Positions 31,671-34,265 of a stretch of 34,265 bases of DNA are shown here, one piece after another. Source of the stretch: Alistipes sp. (GTDB lineage Bacteria; Bacteroidota; Bacteroidia; Bacteroidales; Rikenellaceae); NCBI GenBank assembly GCA_031285345.1, contig JAITWI010000054.1:1-34265 (forward strand), read 5' to 3'. Position 1 is the first letter of the stretch. Every line of letters begins with the position of its first letter. The translations under genes were made by a program, and so were the position numbers. A model generated the notes under the pieces. The model had not been told where the DNA came from. It was given only the letters and a program-made list of their open reading frames with translations, and searched no databases.

Positions 31671-32966
31671 ATGAGACGACTATTTTACCTTTTAGCGACG
31701 CTGCCCATCGCTATTTTCGCAGCGGGCTGCGGCGAACCCGAGAAACCGACACCCGGAACAGGAAACGAGGGAGAGGAGGAGGAGACGATAGAAAACACCC
31801 TCTCCGTCTCCACCGAACAGATCACATTCAAATTCGACGAGATGCGCGTGGATAGAAACGTGCAATTCGAAACCGACGCCGAACAGTTCGACGCGAAACT
31901 CACCTATGACGACCCCGAAAACGCCGATTGGTTGGATATGGCCGCCGGAGCGGGTCTAATCAAGGTGGCAGCCCTGTCGCGCAACGTCGATCTCGAAGAA
32001 CAGCCTCGAACCGCGACCATAACCATAACCGCCGGTTCGGAGGAGAAGACGGTGAAGGTCACGCAGGAGTCATACGTCGAAACCGACTTTTCGATCCTAA
32101 TGATGGAGCCCAGGCTCAGTTTCGCAGCCGAGGGGAGCACCCTGTCGAAAGAGAACGTTGCCCAAACCAACGGCAAAACCATAGAGGCAACGGGCGATAA
32201 GCCGTGGATAACCAATATCCAGATAGACCGCTACGCCATGCTGGTGACGGTCGCACCCAACGAAGACGCGGCGGCGAGAACAGGCACGGTTACGGTCACC
32301 AACGAACGCGGCGGCGAAACCACCTTCGAGGTGTATCAATACGGCAAACCCGACTTGGACATCTCCGGCACATGGAATATCCAGTACCTAAGCGCGCCCG
32401 ACAACAACGCCGAAAGCTGGTTGCCGGGAGGCGGGCTGTACACTTGGAACGGCACCTTGGACATCGAGATGATCGATGGCGGATACGCTTTGATAGGTAT
32501 GTACGGCAGCGGGATGCTCATGACCGATCTTATTGCCGCCGACCCAAGTTTGGCCGAACGCATATCGCTGCGCATAAGACAGGATGGCGACAAGTTGTTC
32601 GTCGGAATGAGCAACGGCACCCCGACGGTGCCGGGAGGAAACATCATGTTAGACCCTGCGTTCACGGCGGGCGGTACGGAGTACTATTCGGGGAAAATGA
32701 TCCATTACGAGACTACCGACACTCCTATTTACACCGCCGACGACTTCGAAATAATCACCTTCACGGAGGAGGTGAACGGGGTGATAAACGAGGTGATGGC
32801 CTTCCCGACCGAATACACGAACAACCCCGATCCCATGGTGGCCGGTCAAACGGGAATAATCACCTATACCTATTACTCATTTCGCGCTGGACGCTTTGGG
32901 GTGGTGACATACACTCCCGTGGACTTCATGCGCAACGTGGTACTTTACAGAGCAATAACCGAATAA
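31671..32966 (+). CDS. BACON-domain lipoprotein
   Basis: The 431-residue protein has a lipoprotein signal (FAAGC, Cys20) and a Glu-rich linker (EGEEEETIEN). Two BACON-like domains follow (about 44-130 and 145-225), ending in the usual TATITITAGSEEKTVKVTQES and TGTVTVTNERGGETTFEVYQYG. BACON domains often bind mucin or carbohydrate, though many are only spacers. The C-terminal part (from DLDISGTWNIQYLSAP) resembles a lipocalin-like ligand domain, with GTWNI start and strand-rich continuation; this is tentative. The next gene has the same N-terminal design and lies 12 bp later, so both probably form one surface operon. Confidence 0.88.
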   Translation: MRRLFYLLATLPIAIFAAGCGEPEKPTPGTGNEGEEEETIENTLSVSTEQITFKFDEMRVDRNVQFETDAEQFDAKLTYDDPENADWLDMAAGAGLIKVAALSRNVDLEEQPRTATITITAGSEEKTVKVTQESYVETDFSILMMEPRLSFAAEGSTLSKENVAQTNGKTIEATGDKPWITNIQIDRYAMLVTVAPNEDAAARTGTVTVTNERGGETTFEVYQYGKPDLDISGTWNIQYLSAPDNNAESWLPGGGLYTWNGTLDIEMIDGGYALIGMYGSGMLMTDLIAADPSLAERISLRIRQDGDKLFVGMSNGTPTVPGGNIMLDPAFTAGGTEYYSGKMIHYETTDTPIYTADDFEIITFTEEVNGVINEVMAFPTEYTNNPDPMVAGQTGIITYTYYSFRAGRFGVVTYTPVDFMRNVVLYRAITE

Positions 32967-32978
32967 CCTAATCAGATT

Positions 32979-34265
32979 ATGAAAGCATTGAGATATATAA
33001 AATTATTGACGGCAACGGCATTGGTAGCACTGTCGGCCGCCTCGTCGTTTTCGTGCGCGGAGAGCGAAGGGCCAAGCGTGGTGATTTTGTGCGAAACCGA
33101 GATCGTCGTGTTTCCCTACACGGCGTTCGATTCTCGAACCTTATCGATCTCGGTAAACGGAGCCGACAGTTGGGACGTTTCAGAAAAGCCCGACTGGATA
33201 GCCGCAGAACGCGAAGGACAACTCCTCACACTCACCGCCTCTGAGAACGAGTCGTTTCGCGAGCGCACGGGGCAGATCGTGATCAGTGCCGGAAGCGGAC
33301 GTAAAACGATTCCGGTAACCCAAACCGGCAATCCGGGCGCGCTTATCCACCTGTCGCCCGAATCGGTCTCTTTCCCTGGCGAGTCGTTCGTTCCCGTAGC
33401 CGTCGAGGTGGTCGCCATGGAGAGCTCTTTAGAGTGGACGGTGACCTCTGTGCCCGACTGGATCGACTGTACGCGCACGGAGCTGAAATTGGAGTTGACC
33501 GCCCAGCCCAACAGAGCCTATCGCGAACGCAGGGGCGAGGTGGTGGTCTCGTCGCAGGGCATCAGCCGCCACATCTCCGTCGTGCAAAGCGGCACGACCC
33601 CCTCTTTCATCGTACGACAGGTGGGCAATATGCCGGCCATGGCAGTCTCTCCCAACGGACGCTACGTCGTGGGTTGGGGCGGCAACCGCTCGTTTCTGTA
33701 CGACCGCGGCACCGACCAGACCACGCCAATAGGCAGCGGCAGCGGCGAAGTCGATCCGAACGACATATCCAAAGGCAGATATTTGGCCTACGACGTGAGC
33801 GACACCGGGTTGATAGTTGGCGCCGCGTTTTTGGGAGGAGACACCATGCCATTCTCGCTCGATATCGACCGCGGGGAGTTCACGTGGCTGACCCTGCCCG
33901 GCGACTTGGAGGGGAGAGCCCCCTCGTCGGGTATCGCATGGGGCGTGTCGGCCGACGGAACCGCCATCTCGGGTATGGTGAGCTACCCCCGCACAGACTT
34001 CGAGAACACTCAGCTGCAAAACCTGCCCGTGGTGTGGCAAAACGGCTCGCCTACGGTACTCGGCCACGATCCGGAGGGCCTTGGCGACGGCGACAATACC
34101 CGCGGATATGCCGCCAACAACATAAGTGCGGACGGCAGCGTCGTAGCGGGTTATCTCGAAACCAGATTCTCCGACCGCGTGGGATGCTACTGGACGATGT
34201 CCGACCCCGAAAAGGTAAATCTGTTCCTGCTCGACGATCCGGAGTTCTACAGCACCTACTTCAAC
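32979..34265 (+). CDS. BACON-domain lipoprotein with HAF-like repeats (partial, runs off right edge)
   Basis: The 429 visible codons start with a lipoprotein signal (SSFSC). Two BACON-like modules follow, ending RTGQIVISAGSGRKTIPVTQTG and RRGEVVVSSQGISRHISVVQSG; each has the SWDVSEKPDWI or EWTVTSVPDWI core. The rest resembles HAF-type extracellular repeats forming a propeller-like domain: AMAVSPNGRYVVGWGG, AYDVSDTGLIVGAAFLGG, AWGVSADGTAISGMV and ANNISADGSVVAGYL. It is probably a surface protein encoded with the gene 12 bp upstream. Ligand unknown; the C-terminus is outside the window. Confidence 0.9.
   Translation, partial: MKALRYIKLLTATALVALSAASSFSCAESEGPSVVILCETEIVVFPYTAFDSRTLSISVNGADSWDVSEKPDWIAAEREGQLLTLTASENESFRERTGQIVISAGSGRKTIPVTQTGNPGALIHLSPESVSFPGESFVPVAVEVVAMESSLEWTVTSVPDWIDCTRTELKLELTAQPNRAYRERRGEVVVSSQGISRHISVVQSGTTPSFIVRQVGNMPAMAVSPNGRYVVGWGGNRSFLYDRGTDQTTPIGSGSGEVDPNDISKGRYLAYDVSDTGLIVGAAFLGGDTMPFSLDIDRGEFTWLTLPGDLEGRAPSSGIAWGVSADGTAISGMVSYPRTDFENTQLQNLPVVWQNGSPTVLGHDPEGLGDGDNTRGYAANNISADGSVVAGYLETRFSDRVGCYWTMSDPEKVNLFLLDDPEFYSTYFN

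Overview
The window looks like a chromosomal segment of a GC-rich member of the Bacteroidales, possibly Rikenellaceae/Alistipes-like; the order is well supported, the family is a guess. Evidence: TAnnTTTG-type -7 promoter boxes, weak or absent Shine-Dalgarno sequences, a TonB receptor paired with a DUF4249 lipoprotein, BACON-domain lipoproteins, a DUF4919 protein, and housekeeping enzymes with Bacteroidetes-type sequences. Sampled lines run near 60% GC. Two stretches are clearly AT-richer: 2769-4430 and the 5' part of pyrF, about 22500-22890.

Layout. 1-7945 is one leftward run: hpt, queE, an FtsB/DivIC-like gene, ettA, an AT-rich pair (a putAbiC-type abortive-infection protein and a small membrane protein), hisS and an S41 protease that runs off the left edge. 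7993-9640 is rightward: purE, a ZIP transporter and a small membrane protein. 9684-12969 is leftward: a tiny GNAT protein, a large lipoprotein with possible clan-CD peptidase features, an OlsB/GlsB-like acyltransferase and a small acidic protein. 13082-19171 is rightward: ligA, dapA, then secreted proteins (DUF4919, a clostripain-family peptidase, a lipoprotein) ending in a strong terminator. 19273-20187 is a leftward coiled-coil membrane protein. A PfkB-family kinase and folB (20293-21840) converge on prfA-pyrF (23978-21970). A beta-barrel protein (24128-24646) converges on a TonB receptor/DUF4249 pair (28075-24649). xseA, a membrane methyltransferase, xseB and a SAM methyltransferase follow (28115-31421). 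Two BACON-domain lipoproteins close the window; the last is cut by the right edge. No tRNA, rRNA, IS or CRISPR was seen. No gene-free stretch exceeds 300 bases; the longest is 31422-31670.

The most unusual signal is window-wide. Conserved enzymes that normally lack them (LigA, FolB, XseA, QueE, an S41 protease, a TonB receptor, two methyltransferases, a clostripain) carry in-frame low-complexity insertions. Several are visible short tandem duplications whose periods are multiples of three (6, 12, 18, 24, 27, 36, 45, 51 bp). Between genes similar duplications occur without that restriction (about 19-20, 31, 46, 58 bp). Three of these copy the start or the end of a gene: the FtsB-like start, the acyltransferase stop and the pyrF stop. 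This suggests a genome that keeps producing short tandem duplications, with selection keeping only frame-preserving ones inside genes. Other points of interest are the AT-rich putative defence pair, a pyrF of mosaic composition with a second copy of its 3' end, and abutting opposed promoters between purine salvage (hpt) and de novo synthesis (purE).
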